Shown: positions 56,069 to 64,000 of the stretch, piece after piece
Layout of the letters: the number at the start of each line of letters is the position of its first letter
Position numbering within the stretch: the stretch's first letter is position 1
Origin: Bacteroidaceae bacterium
GTDB taxonomy: Bacteria; Bacteroidota; Bacteroidia; Bacteroidales; Bacteroidaceae
Reading direction: 5' to 3'
DNA length: 64,000 nucleotides
Assembly: GCA_017547385.1 (NCBI GenBank)
Contig: JAFYPU010000010.1
Location: 62,001 to 126,000, forward strand
Made by a program: the position numbers and the translations under genes
Notes under the pieces: generated by a model
Told to the model about the DNA's origin: nothing
Database searches by the model: none
The model's input: the letters and a program-made list of their open reading frames with translations, nothing else

Positions 56069-57085
56069 TTATTCTTCAAAACCATTGGGGTTGTTCTTCT
56101 GCCAATTCCAGCTATCACGGCACATCTCTTCAATGCCGAACTCAGCCTTCCAGCCCAGTTCTGCTTCAGCCTTTGCGGGATTGCAATAGCATGTTGCAAT
56201 GTCGCCCGGGCGGCGAGGTTTGATAGCATAGGGCACGGGAACACCGTTAGCCTTCTCGAACGCTTTAACAACATCAAGCACAGAATAGCCATGGCCTGTG
56301 CCAACATTGTAGATGGCAATTCCCTTATTGGCTACGATAGCTTTGAGTGCTGCCACGTGCGCACGAGCAAGGTCAACCACGTGAATATAATCGCGCACAC
56401 CGGTTCCATCGTGTGTGTCATAGTCGTCGCCGAAGACACCCAGTTCGGGACGTTTTCCGACAGCAGTCTGAGTGATGTAAGGCATCAAGTTGTTAGGAAT
56501 GCCATTGGGATTTTCGCCAATGGTGCCGCTCTTGTGGGCTCCGATGGGATTGAAATAGCGCAACAGAACTATGTTCCATTCGTTGTCGGCACGCTGTACA
56601 TCCATCAGCACTTCTTCAAGCATGGATTTGGTCTGGCCGTAGGGATTTGTGCAGTGGCCTTTCGGACATTCTTCGGTGATGGGTATGATGGCAGGGTCTC
56701 CATAGACGGTTGCGCTGGAAGAGAAGATCATATTCTTACATCCATTCTTACGCATCACGTCTACCAGTACGAATGTGCCATTCATATTGTTTTCGTAGTA
56801 TTCGAGAGGCTTCGCGCAACTCTCACCTACAGCCTTGAGGCCGGCAAAATGGATACAAGCATCAAACTTGTGCTCATCGAAAACACGCTGAAGGCCTTCA
56901 CGGTCGCGAATATCAACCTTGTAGAAAGGTACTTCCTTTCCAATAATTTTTGCAACGCGTTTCAGCGAAATGGGCGAGGAGTTGTCAAGGTTGTCAACTA
57001 CCACGGCTTCGTGACCGGCTTCGGTGAGTTCAATCAAGGTGTGGCTTCCAATGAAGCCTGCACCTCCGGTTAGCAAGATTTTCAT
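56069..57085 (-). CDS. galE: UDP-glucose 4-epimerase
   Basis: A 338-aa extended SDR enzyme interconverting UDP-glucose and UDP-galactose. The NAD motif is LTGGAGFIGSHTLIEL, the catalytic Ser-Thr is in SSSATVYGD, and YxxxK is in YGQTK. DGTGVRDYIHVVDLARAHVAAL and NVGTGHGYSVLDVVKAFE are also diagnostic. It has its own -7 box but is in line with gpsA and lysS. Confidence 0.96.
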   Translation of the reverse strand: MKILLTGGAGFIGSHTLIELTEAGHEAVVVDNLDNSSPISLKRVAKIIGKEVPFYKVDIRDREGLQRVFDEHKFDACIHFAGLKAVGESCAKPLEYYENNMNGTFVLVDVMRKNGCKNMIFSSSATVYGDPAIIPITEECPKGHCTNPYGQTKSMLEEVLMDVQRADNEWNIVLLRYFNPIGAHKSGTIGENPNGIPNNLMPYITQTAVGKRPELGVFGDDYDTHDGTGVRDYIHVVDLARAHVAALKAIVANKGIAIYNVGTGHGYSVLDVVKAFEKANGVPVPYAIKPRRPGDIATCYCNPAKAEAELGWKAEFGIEEMCRDSWNWQKNNPNGFEE

Positions 57086-57144
57086 GTTGTTGTGATTTTA
57101 TGGGTTAACGATTTGTATATGCGTATTGTTTTTGAGATCGTATA

Positions 57145-57152
57145 CAAAGTTA
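57145..57152 (-). promoter_or_regulatory. -7 box upstream of galE
   Basis: Minus-strand TAACTTTG lies 60 nt before the ATG. No -33 TTG is seen at the right distance. Confidence 0.45.
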
Positions 57153-57234
57153 TATATTCTTTTCTTAAGGGCCGCGGCTTCACGTATGCTTTTTGCTATT
57201 GCCACAACGCCGACACCATAAATCCGAGCGAGCG

Positions 57235-58281
57235 CTAACGGAATGAATCGGTGAGGAGTTTGATTTCGATGGCGGGAGATATACGCTCGTAGAGGATGTT
57301 GTAAACAGCATCGAGGATGGGCATATTCACACGGAAGTGCCGATTGATATCTTTCATACACTTTGTGCCATAGTATCCCTCGGCTATCATTTCCATTTCC
57401 ACTTGTGCCGATTTCACGGAATATCCTTTGCCAATCATTGTGCCAAACACACGGTTGCGCGAGAAGCGTGAATAACCTGTTACGAGCAAGTCGCCAAGAT
57501 AGACAGAGTCGTACACGTTTCGTTCGATGGGATAAACGGCTCGCAAGAAGCGATCCATCTCTTGCACAGCGTTTGCCATGAGCACGCTCTGAAAGTTGTC
57601 GCCATACTTCAAGCCGTTGCAAATTCCGGCTGCAATGGCATAAACATTCTTGAGCACAGAAGCATATTCGATACCGATAACATCAGCGCTTGTCTTGGTT
57701 TTGATATATCCCGAAGCTATGGTATCGGCGAAGCGTCGCGCTTTGTCAAGATTGGAACAGCCCACCGTGAGATAAGTAAGGCGTTCGGAAGCCACTTCCT
57801 CGGCATGGCTGGGACCACCGAGCACTGCCACATTCTCGTCCGGCAGGTTGAACACTTGGCGGAAGTATTCAGAGCAAACCAGGTTCTCCTCCGGCACAAT
57901 TCCCTTGATGGCTGTAATAATGAACTTGCCTTGAAGTTTCACCTTGAGCTTTTTAAGATGATTCTTCAGGTAAGGCGAAGGCGTTACGAAGATGAGCGTA
58001 TCGGCCGCCCGCACCACTTCGTTGATGTCGCTGGAGAAAGAAATTCGCTTCACGTCGAAGTGAACTCCCGTGAGGTATGACGGGTTGTGCTCAAGGCGTT
58101 TGAAGTCCTCGATGGTGTCATTCCGACGCATGTACCACCAGATGTGGTCAACGCGCTCCAACACTATTTTGGCTATGGCCGTGGCCCAACTTCCACCACC
58201 CATAATGGCGATGGTAGAGCCCTCCGGGCGAGAGGCTATGGGCAGGTCGACCACATCGTTACTGCTTGAGAAAAATCCCAT
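57235..58281 (-). CDS. gpsA: Glycerol-3-phosphate dehydrogenase (NAD(P)+)
   Basis: A 348-aa enzyme making glycerol 3-phosphate for phospholipids. After a 25-residue leader, the cofactor loop is IAIMGGGSWATAIAKI. TLIFVTPSPYLKNHLKKL, TAIKGIVPEENL (catalytic Lys), VAVLGGPSHAEEV and GIEYASVLKNVYAIAAGICNGLKYGDN are typical, as is the YGTKCMKDINR end. It lies 31 nt after lysS in the same transcript. Confidence 0.95.
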   Translation of the reverse strand: MGFFSSSNDVVDLPIASRPEGSTIAIMGGGSWATAIAKIVLERVDHIWWYMRRNDTIEDFKRLEHNPSYLTGVHFDVKRISFSSDINEVVRAADTLIFVTPSPYLKNHLKKLKVKLQGKFIITAIKGIVPEENLVCSEYFRQVFNLPDENVAVLGGPSHAEEVASERLTYLTVGCSNLDKARRFADTIASGYIKTKTSADVIGIEYASVLKNVYAIAAGICNGLKYGDNFQSVLMANAVQEMDRFLRAVYPIERNVYDSVYLGDLLVTGYSRFSRNRVFGTMIGKGYSVKSAQVEMEMIAEGYYGTKCMKDINRHFRVNMPILDAVYNILYERISPAIEIKLLTDSFR

Positions 58282-58312
58282 AAGCTATATCTTTGAAAAA
58301 CGTGCTTGGAGG

Positions 58313-60040
58313 TTATCCCCAGGCTTCGATATCCTGAACCGAGGGTTTGGGAGTGTCGAGTTTGTATTTCTTTATGATATCACCGATTTGCTGCTGCAAT
58401 TTCTGCGCATTCACTTCGTGCAGATCACTCACAAGGTTGTATCCGGCTTTCCACAAGATGGGAACAATGGCCTCGGGCACTCCGATTTTTGTGAATTGCT
58501 CCACGCTGTCGCGCGGTATTTTTTTCTCAGGTCGCATTTGGGGGAAGAAAAGCACTTCCTGTATTTGTGTTTGTCCGGTGAGGAGCATCACAAGACGGTC
58601 TATGCCGATACCGATACCCGAAGTGGGCGGCATGCCATATTGCAAGGCACGCAGGAAGTCCTGGTCGATGAACATGGCTTCGTCATCGCCTTTTTCAGAC
58701 AAGCGAAGCTGATCTTGGAAGCGTTCTTCCTGGTCAAGGGGATCGTTCAACTCTGAGTATGCGTTGGCCAGTTCCTTTCCGTTGACCATCAACTCGAAGC
58801 GTTCGGTCAATCCCGGCTTCGAACGGTGCATCTTGGTGAGAGGCGACATCTCCACAGGGTAGTCGGTGATGAATGTGGGCTGTATGTAAGTGCCTTCACA
58901 GAATTCGCCAAAAATCTCATCGATGAGTTTACCCTTGCCCATCGTGTCGTCGATTTCCATGTTGAGTGCCTTGCACACTTCGCGGATTTCCTCTTCGCTC
59001 TTTCCGTTGAGGTCATATCCCGTCTTCTCCTTGATGGCATCGAGGATGGGCAGGCGACGATAGGGAGCCTTGAAGCTGATGATGTTACCTCCGATTTCGG
59101 CTTCGGGTTTGCCGTTTACAGCCACACAAATGCGTTCGAGCATTTGCTCCGTGAAGTTCATCATCCAGTTGTAGTCCTTGTATTGCACATACAACTCCAT
59201 GCAGGTGAACTCAGGGTTGTGGTTGCGGTCCATACCTTCGTTTCGGAAGTTTTTGCCTATTTCGTAAACACCTTCAAAACCGCCTACGATGAGACGCTTC
59301 AGGTAGAGCTCGGTGGCGATGCGCAGATAGAGGTCAACGTCGAGCGAGTTGTGGTGTGTAATGAAAGGACGCGCACTTGCTCCTCCGGGAATGGGCTGCA
59401 AGATGGGTGTTTCCACTTCAGTGTAGCCGGCTTCGTCGAGCACCTGACGCATGGTGCGAACAATGGTGGCACGCTTCAAGAAAGTGTCCTTCACACCGGG
59501 ATTGACGATGAGGTCCACATAGCGTTGGCGATAGCGCAGTTCGGGATCTTCAAATCCGTCATACACCACACCGTCCTTCTCTTTCACCACAGGCAGCGGC
59601 TTCAAGCTCTTGGCCAAAAGCACAATTTCCTTGGCATGCACCGAGATTTCTCCGGTCTGTGTGCGAAACACAAAACCTTTCACTCCGATGAAGTCGCCCA
59701 AGTCGAGCAGTTTCTTGAACACGGAGTTGTAGAGCGTTTTGTCCTCTTCGGGGCAGATATCATCGCGTGTGATATACACCTGCACACGTCCGGTGCTGTC
59801 GAGCAATTCGGCAAAGCTGGCCTTTCCCATCACACGACGGCTCATCATGCGTCCGGCGATGCACACCTCGCGCAGCGGTTCGTCTTCGGAAGAGGGGTCT
59901 TGAAAATTCTGTTTAATCTCGGCGGCATAAGCATTCACCGGATATTCATCGGCCGGATAAGGGTTTACACCCATGGCACGCAATTCGTCAAGTGCCGCAC
60001 GGCGGCCTATTTCTTGTTCGCTGAGTTCTAAAACGTTCAT
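58313..60040 (-). CDS. lysS: Lysyl-tRNA synthetase (class II)
   Basis: The 575-aa synthetase has an N-terminal OB fold ([20 protein letters not shown]) and a class II core: motif 1 [18 protein letters not shown], motif 2 [18 protein letters not shown] and motif 3 [15 protein letters not shown]. It carries a C-terminal extension of about 65 residues after the core ([20 protein letters not shown]), longer than the enteric enzyme. ATG 60040 is used, since the frame further upstream crosses the promoter. Confidence 0.97.
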   Translation of the reverse strand: MNVLELSEQEIGRRAALDELRAMGVNPYPADEYPVNAYAAEIKQNFQDPSSEDEPLREVCIAGRMMSRRVMGKASFAELLDSTGRVQVYITRDDICPEEDKTLYNSVFKKLLDLGDFIGVKGFVFRTQTGEISVHAKEIVLLAKSLKPLPVVKEKDGVVYDGFEDPELRYRQRYVDLIVNPGVKDTFLKRATIVRTMRQVLDEAGYTEVETPILQPIPGGASARPFITHHNSLDVDLYLRIATELYLKRLIVGGFEGVYEIGKNFRNEGMDRNHNPEFTCMELYVQYKDYNWMMNFTEQMLERICVAVNGKPEAEIGGNIISFKAPYRRLPILDAIKEKTGYDLNGKSEEEIREVCKALNMEIDDTMGKGKLIDEIFGEFCEGTYIQPTFITDYPVEMSPLTKMHRSKPGLTERFELMVNGKELANAYSELNDPLDQEERFQDQLRLSEKGDDEAMFIDQDFLRALQYGMPPTSGIGIGIDRLVMLLTGQTQIQEVLFFPQMRPEKKIPRDSVEQFTKIGVPEAIVPILWKAGYNLVSDLHEVNAQKLQQQIGDIIKKYKLDTPKPSVQDIEAWG

Positions 60041-60065
60041 GTTTTCGTTATTTATATTTGCGAAG

Positions 60066-60096
60066 CAAAAATACAACATCTTTTCGAGCCATGCAA
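60066..60096 (-). promoter_or_regulatory. Promoter of lysS-gpsA
   Basis: Minus-strand TATTTTTG (60073-60066) and TTG (60096-60094) have a 20-nt spacer. It contains GAAAAGATGTTGTA, like thiE and folD. Confidence 0.75.
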
Positions 60097-60180
60097 ATTT
60101 ACCCTCTGCGATATGCAAAAGCTTACACCTCACAACAAATTTGCTGACACTTTGCTTCAAAAAGCAGGAATGATGATGCA

Positions 60181-60247
60181 AAAATTCACAGTGCTTGCAG
60201 AATTTTCCGCAGTGCTTGCAGAAAATTCTACAAGGCGTGCGGAAAAA
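60181..60247. repeat. Modular palindromic intergenic repeat, copy 9
   Basis: Units CACAGTGCTTGCAGAATTTT, CGCAGTGCTTGCAGAAAATT and an inverted, shortened CTACAAGGCGTGCGG. The outer stem is imperfect. Confidence 0.7.
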
Positions 60248-60333
60248 CGGGCAAGCACTCGCTTCATCACAACGTCAATCACCGTGCCGCCTGTACCTCT
60301 CCAAACTATTATTAAACCCCTCTCCGCTTCCTC

Positions 60334-60417
60334 TCAAGTTAGGCGGCAACTCGGAAGAAAAAGCTGAAAACTTTGGTTTTGCTTTGTATTCCACTCGCCT
60401 TGCACTAACTTTGCAAC
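60334..60417 (+). repeat. Promoter-bearing module, single copy
   Basis: CTCAAGTTAGGCGGCAACTC is followed by A-rich sequence and GCTTTGTATTCCACTCGCC, ending in the TAACTTTG box. It aligns with the modules before tsaB and the DUF4105 gene. Promoter boxes are TTG 60384-60386 and TAACTTTG 60406-60413, with a 19-nt spacer. Confidence 0.75.
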
Positions 60418-60443
60418 TCGAATGGAACAAAGCATGCTCGCAC

Positions 60444-60689
60444 ATGGAATACAAAAAGATATACACGCATGAGGAGCTTCGGGAGGTGATACGCTGGTTT
60501 GAAGAGCGCAAGGGACGCTTGCCCCAAACATTGCGCATCGACAAGGGCACTTTCATCCCCGACTTCCCGCTCACGGCCGGTTATTATGTGGCCATTGCCA
60601 GGAAGCACTATGCCAACCCCACGTATGGCGCACAAATCTGGACGCTCTTCAAAATGCGCGACCGCCTCTTGGAAGAGGGAATGGAGTGA
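60444..60689 (+). CDS. Small cytoplasmic protein of unknown function
   Basis: An 81-aa protein without signal or membrane segment. It resembles short Bacteroidetes proteins of the DUF6965 kind: an N-terminal EELREVIRWFEERKGRLPQTLRID followed by a helix pair (AGYYVAIARKHYAN, IWTLFKMRDRLLEEG). ATG 60444 lies 30 nt after the -7 box; the frame before it covers the promoter and repeat. No function can be given. Confidence 0.65.
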   Translation: MEYKKIYTHEELREVIRWFEERKGRLPQTLRIDKGTFIPDFPLTAGYYVAIARKHYANPTYGAQIWTLFKMRDRLLEEGME

Positions 60690-60766
60690 AATTCTTCCCA
60701 CCATTCCATCCTTAGCTCCTAAGCAGCCTTGACAGACTGCAGCACAAAGACAAACCAACTTTCCGC

Positions 60767-60822
60767 GCACTTCCGGATGAGCAAGTGCCGAGTGCTTGAC
60801 AAACCTCGTAAAAAACAAGATT
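60767..60822 (+). promoter_or_regulatory. Pseudoknot-like leader of yhhQ (possible preQ1-responsive element)
   Basis: GCACTT (60767-60772) pairs with AAGTGC (60783-60788). The next hairpin CGAG (60789-60792)/CTCG (60805-60808) has loop TGCTTGACAAAC, whose CTTG can pair with CAAG (60816-60819) in the A-rich tail just before the ATG at 60823. This H-type pseudoknot with a TAAAAAACAAG tail resembles preQ1-I riboswitches, and the downstream genes belong to queuosine metabolism. Against it, the nucleotide after the loop strand is A, not the nearly invariant ligand-binding C, and the first stem is only 4 bp. An alternative CAAG at 60782-60785 could compete for the loop. Confidence 0.35.
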
Positions 60823-61500
60823 ATGAAGAAAGAAAAAATCACTTTCAGTCTCCCTTTCATGTTTCTGGGAGTGCTGTTTTGCGTTTGCCTGATTGCAGCA
60901 AACCTCTTCGAGACCAAACAAGTGAGCCTCGGGCCATTGGAACTCACGGCCGGCCTCATTGTCTTTCCCGTTTCGTATATCATCAACGACTGCCTGGTGG
61001 AAGTCTACGGCTTCCGCATGGCGCGGCTCATCATTTGGCTGGGCTTTGCCATGAACTTCCTGTTCGTGATTTTCGGGTGGTTGGCCGACATGCTGCCCGG
61101 TGCTCCTTATTGGACCGGAGAGGAGGCCTTCCACTTCATGTTCGGCTTGGCTCCACGCATTGCAGCAGCCTCGTTTGTGGCATTCCTCACGGGTTCTTTT
61201 CTCAATGCTTATGTAATGAGCCGCATGAAGGTGCTGCAAAGCGGTCGCCGTTTTTCCATACGCGCCATCGCCTCCACCATTGTGGGCGAAGCGGCCGACA
61301 GCCTCATATTCTTCCCCCTGGCACTCGGCGGTGTGGTGCCTTGGGAGGTGATGCCCACACTGATGCTCACACAAGTGGTGCTGAAAACCGCTTATGAAAT
61401 TGTGGCCCTTCCGCTCACCATCCGCGTGGTGCGCCTCTTGAAACGCATCGACGGCAAAGACGCTTACGACCGCCACATCAGTTATCGTCTTTTCAAGTAA
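60823..61500 (+). CDS. yhhQ: Queuosine precursor transporter (YhhQ/DUF165 family)
   Basis: A 225-aa inner-membrane protein with about six helices: FMFLGVLFCVCLIAANLFETK, LTAGLIVFPVSYIINDCLVEVYGF (the conserved FPxxY..xDxxxExYG block), IIWLGFAMNFLFVIFGW and a C-terminal IVGEAADSLIFFPLAL helix. Family members import 7-deazaguanine precursors (preQ0/preQ1). It heads an apparent operon with an EFR1 ferredoxin and queF, which supports the assignment. ATG 60823 is used. Confidence 0.93.
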   Translation: MKKEKITFSLPFMFLGVLFCVCLIAANLFETKQVSLGPLELTAGLIVFPVSYIINDCLVEVYGFRMARLIIWLGFAMNFLFVIFGWLADMLPGAPYWTGEEAFHFMFGLAPRIAAASFVAFLTGSFLNAYVMSRMKVLQSGRRFSIRAIASTIVGEAADSLIFFPLALGGVVPWEVMPTLMLTQVVLKTAYEIVALPLTIRVVRLLKRIDGKDAYDRHISYRLFK

Positions 61501-61527
61501 AGCAAACGCCCTTTCTCTTACCTGAAT

Positions 61528-62346
61528 ATGCAAGAAACTATTATCGCCTACTTCTCACCCACAGGCACTTCACGAAAAGTGGCACAAGCCATAGCACGCG
61601 GTTTGAAAGCTGCCAAGGTTATTGAAACTGACGTTACTCATCCCTATGCTGCGCCTGCCGCACAACTCAGAGCAGATCAGGTGCTGGTTGTAGCCGTCCC
61701 CGTTTACGGCGGAGCTTGTGCGCCCATCGCCCTGCAACGTTTGGATATGCTGTACGGCAACGACACGCCGGCTGTGGCCGTGGTGGTATATGGCAACCGC
61801 GACTTCGGCAATGCAGCCAACGAATTGTCCGACTTTCTCACACAACGTGGCTTTTGCATAGTGGGAGCAGCTGCTTTTGTGGGCGAACATTCTTATTCCA
61901 CCCCCGACCTTCCCATTGCAGAAGGCCGCCCACATGCTGACGACCTGCAAGAAGCCGAACGCTTCGGCATGGCACTGCACGACAAAATGAGCCACAATGT
62001 TACAGCCATAGATACCGAAAAGCTGAAACGCCCATCGGGCAACCTACTCGGCAAACTTCGATTCATGGCTTTTGTGTTGCGATATCGCTCTGCGCAAAAA
62101 AAGCATCCCGTCAAGGTGCTCCCCATCACCGACAAAGCCCGATGCACCGCCTGCGGCTTATGTGCCAAAGTGTGCCCCGTGGCTGCCATCTCCACCGAAT
62201 GCCCCACCGAAACAGCCGGAAGCTGCATCAAGTGTGCCGCCTGCGTAAAGGCCTGCCCGCAGCGAGCTCGCACACTTCCCACCCCCTTTGCTCCGGTGTT
62301 GGCAAAGAATTTCAAGAAACAGAAACCCAACATCATCATTTACTAA
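61528..62346 (+). CDS. EFR1-type flavodoxin-ferredoxin fusion protein
   Basis: A 272-aa protein. Residues 1-160 are a flavodoxin-like domain with the FMN phosphate loop FSPTGTSRKVAQAIA and VPVYGGACAP / VVYGNRDFGNA. Residues 195-250 hold two 4Fe-4S clusters: CTACGLCAKVCP and CIKCAACVKACP. Such proteins shuttle electrons, usually in anaerobes. It sits 27 nt after yhhQ and 12 nt before queF, so it may supply electrons to a step of queuosine metabolism; QueF itself uses NADPH. The partner is unknown. Confidence 0.9.
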   Translation: MQETIIAYFSPTGTSRKVAQAIARGLKAAKVIETDVTHPYAAPAAQLRADQVLVVAVPVYGGACAPIALQRLDMLYGNDTPAVAVVVYGNRDFGNAANELSDFLTQRGFCIVGAAAFVGEHSYSTPDLPIAEGRPHADDLQEAERFGMALHDKMSHNVTAIDTEKLKRPSGNLLGKLRFMAFVLRYRSAQKKHPVKVLPITDKARCTACGLCAKVCPVAAISTECPTETAGSCIKCAACVKACPQRARTLPTPFAPVLAKNFKKQKPNIIIY

Positions 62347-62358
62347 ACTCATCACATT

Positions 62359-62814
62359 ATGCGCGAAAACGACCATCTGCAAGCCCTCGGCAAGCACACC
62401 GAATATCGCAGCGACTATGCTCCCGAAGTGCTCGAAACTTTCGAAAACCGCCACCCCGACAACGATTACTGGGTGCGCTTCAATTGCCCCGAATTCACCA
62501 GTCTGTGCCCCATCACCGGGCAACCCGACTTTGCCGAAATACGCATCAGCTATCTGCCGGACCAACGCATGGTGGAGAGCAAAAGCCTGAAGCTCTATCT
62601 TTTCAGCTTTCGCAATCACGGCGACTTCCATGAAGACTGCGTGAACATCATCATGAAAGACCTCATCCGCCTGATGAACCCCAAATACATCGAAGTAACA
62701 GGCCTCTTCACCCCACGCGGAGGCATCAGCATTCATCCCTATGCCAACTACGGCCGACCGGGCACAAAGTATGAGGAATTGGCAGAATATCGCCTCCGTC
62801 ATCACGATTTATGA
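62359..62814 (+). CDS. queF: 7-cyano-7-deazaguanine reductase (preQ1 synthase)
   Basis: The 151-aa short (unimodular) QueF, a tunnel-fold enzyme, reduces the nitrile of preQ0 to the amine preQ1 with NADPH. The catalytic Cys is in [16 protein letters not shown] and the QueF motif in [22 protein letters not shown]; the substrate Glu lies in the first part of that motif. No queC, queD or queE is in the window, so uptake of precursor by YhhQ is meaningful. Confidence 0.96.
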   Translation: MRENDHLQALGKHTEYRSDYAPEVLETFENRHPDNDYWVRFNCPEFTSLCPITGQPDFAEIRISYLPDQRMVESKSLKLYLFSFRNHGDFHEDCVNIIMKDLIRLMNPKYIEVTGLFTPRGGISIHPYANYGRPGTKYEELAEYRLRHHDL

Positions 62815-62887
62815 GAAGAATGCCCCGAACAGCCGAAAGGTTTTCATTAACTTCGCCCTCACGAACATAAACATAAACACAAACTCC

Positions 62888-64000
62888 ATGAAAAGAATTC
62901 TGACACTGGCCATGCTGCTATGCGCCACCCTCACCTACCTCTGCGCCGAGGAGGGTCCCCTCAAGTTGCGAGACATCACCGGCGGAACCTATTCGCCGCA
63001 ACACATCTATGGGGTAAATCCCATGAACGATGGTGAGACTTACACCCAGCTCTCGCCCGACTACAAGCGCATCATTCGCCGCTCCTTCAAAACCGGCAAG
63101 GAAGTGGGTGTGGTGTTCGACGTCGAAACCGCCAAAGGCCCCGTGAAGCTCACCCACATCGACGGCTACACCATGTCGCCCGACGAAACGCGCATCCTGC
63201 TGCGCACCAAGACCCAAGCCATCTATCGCCGTTCCTACACAGCCGTTCACTATGTATATGATGTGCGTAACGGCGACTTCATCCACCTCTCCGACGGCGG
63301 TCCGCAGCAAGCCCCCCTCTTCTCGCCCGACGGCACACTCATCGCCTTTGCTCGCGAGGGCAACCTCTTCCTGGTGAAATTGCTCTTCGGTGCCAGCGAG
63401 AGCCAAATCACCAAGGACGGCAAGTTCAACGAAGTGCTCAACGGTATCCCCGACTGGGTGAACGAAGAAGAGTTTGCCACTCACCGCAGCTTCGACTTCA
63501 GTGCCGACAGCAAGATGCTCGCCTGGGTGCGCTACGATGAGAGTCAGGTGCCCATCTACCACATGCAGATGTTCCGCGGCCTCAACCCACAGTTGGAAGA
63601 AAACGCCCAATATCCCGGTGCCTACAGCTATAAGTATCCCGTGGCAGGAGCCAAGAATGCCGACATCAAGGTGATGACTTTCGACGTGAAAAACCGCGTA
63701 ACCCGCACCCTGCAGCTGCCCCTCGAGGCCGACGGCTACGTGCCCCGCATCAAGTTCACCTCTGACCCCGAGAAGCTCGCCGTGGTTACCCTCAATCGCC
63801 ACCAGAGCCGCATGGACATCTACATGGCCAACCCTCGCTCCACCCTTTGCAAACTCGCCCTGCGCGAAACCTCCGAAAAGTATGTACGCGAAGCCGCTTA
63901 CACGCAGCTCCGCTTCTACAACGGCCACTTCGCCCTCCTCTCCAACCGCAGCGGCTACCAACACCTCTATTGGTACAACCTCAACGGACAGCTCCTCAAG
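62888..64000 (+). CDS. Dipeptidyl peptidase IV-like S9 protease, 5' part (runs off window)
   Basis: The first 371 codons of a secreted serine peptidase: signal peptide (residues 1-20), then the eight-bladed propeller of DPP IV: LRDITGGTYSP, YTQLSPDYKRIIR, VYDVRNGDF, APLFSPDGTLIAFAREGNLFL and the diagnostic GIPDWVNEEEF with the EE pair that binds the peptide N-terminus, then WVRYDESQVP. The catalytic hydrolase domain lies beyond base 64000. In Bacteroidales this periplasmic enzyme removes Xaa-Pro dipeptides during peptide use. Confidence 0.93.
   Translation, partial: MKRILTLAMLLCATLTYLCAEEGPLKLRDITGGTYSPQHIYGVNPMNDGETYTQLSPDYKRIIRRSFKTGKEVGVVFDVETAKGPVKLTHIDGYTMSPDETRILLRTKTQAIYRRSYTAVHYVYDVRNGDFIHLSDGGPQQAPLFSPDGTLIAFAREGNLFLVKLLFGASESQITKDGKFNEVLNGIPDWVNEEEFATHRSFDFSADSKMLAWVRYDESQVPIYHMQMFRGLNPQLEENAQYPGAYSYKYPVAGAKNADIKVMTFDVKNRVTRTLQLPLEADGYVPRIKFTSDPEKLAVVTLNRHQSRMDIYMANPRSTLCKLALRETSEKYVREAAYTQLRFYNGHFALLSNRSGYQHLYWYNLNGQLLK

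Overview
The window is a 64 kb piece of a Bacteroidales chromosome, probably from a Prevotella-like organism. This rests on the gene families (DUF4290, DUF4105, glutamine synthetase III, a long SecA with a SEC-C tail, Bacteroidetes-type IlvC, an OmpP1/FadL porin, a peptidase C11 lipoprotein) and on many promoters of the Bacteroidetes type, with a -7 box TAnnTTTG about 19-20 nt after a TTG. There is no rRNA, phage, CRISPR array or intact insertion sequence. One tRNA gene (His, GTG) is present. The two end genes are cut by the window: ffh at the left, and a dipeptidyl peptidase IV-like gene at the right.

Layout. 1-3.4 kb: end of ffh, thiE, a secreted DUF3298-type protein, and a lone AT-rich GIY-YIG gene. 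3.5-7.4 kb: ligA (-) divergent from trmD, followed by a HisC paralogue that has lost its PLP lysine. 7.5-9.9 kb: an orphan BY-kinase/Wzc-type protein with a Tyr-Gly tail. 10.3-16.2 kb: tsaB-DUF4290-murA-rimM-dxr-rseP, a housekeeping operon for tRNA modification, cell wall, ribosome maturation, isoprenoids and envelope stress. 16.5-23.8 kb: a complete histidine operon hisG-D-C-B-H-A-F-IE, with a small palindromic MITE-like insertion before hisIE. 24-25.3 kb: folD and tRNA-His. 25.6-31.8 kb: a DUF4105 protein, a degenerate alkaline-phosphatase-superfamily protein, and secA. 32-34 kb: a clostripain-like lipoprotein (-) and a small lipoprotein (+). 34.5-39.1 kb: SGNH-SGNH-MBOAT, a probable envelope O-acylation cassette. 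39.6-44.7 kb: OmpP1 (-), pgi, a HAD phosphatase and rmuC. 44.9-45.2 kb: a candidate structured RNA of about 300 nt. 45.2-49.4 kb: an unknown secreted protein, glnN (-) and a DUF308 protein (-). 49.7-55.9 kb: ilvD-ilvB-ilvN-acyl-ACP thioesterase-ilvC. 56-60 kb: lysS-gpsA-galE (-). 60.4-62.8 kb: an 81-aa protein, then yhhQ-EFR1 ferredoxin-queF (queuosine precursor uptake and synthesis), preceded by a pseudoknot-like leader.

Between the genes there is a clear repeat landscape. Nine copies of a modular palindrome, built from GCAGTGCTTG and AAACGCC arms, lie mostly in 3' intergenic spaces. A second repeated module carries a functional-looking promoter; it is tandemly duplicated upstream of tsaB and of the DUF4105 gene, single upstream of the 81-aa gene, and present as a decayed inverted pair at 34.3 kb. 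Other items worth attention are two apparent pseudoenzymes, an imperfectly palindromic leader in front of folD, and the unidentified RNA at 44.9 kb. All functions are assigned from reading the sequence; no database search was run.
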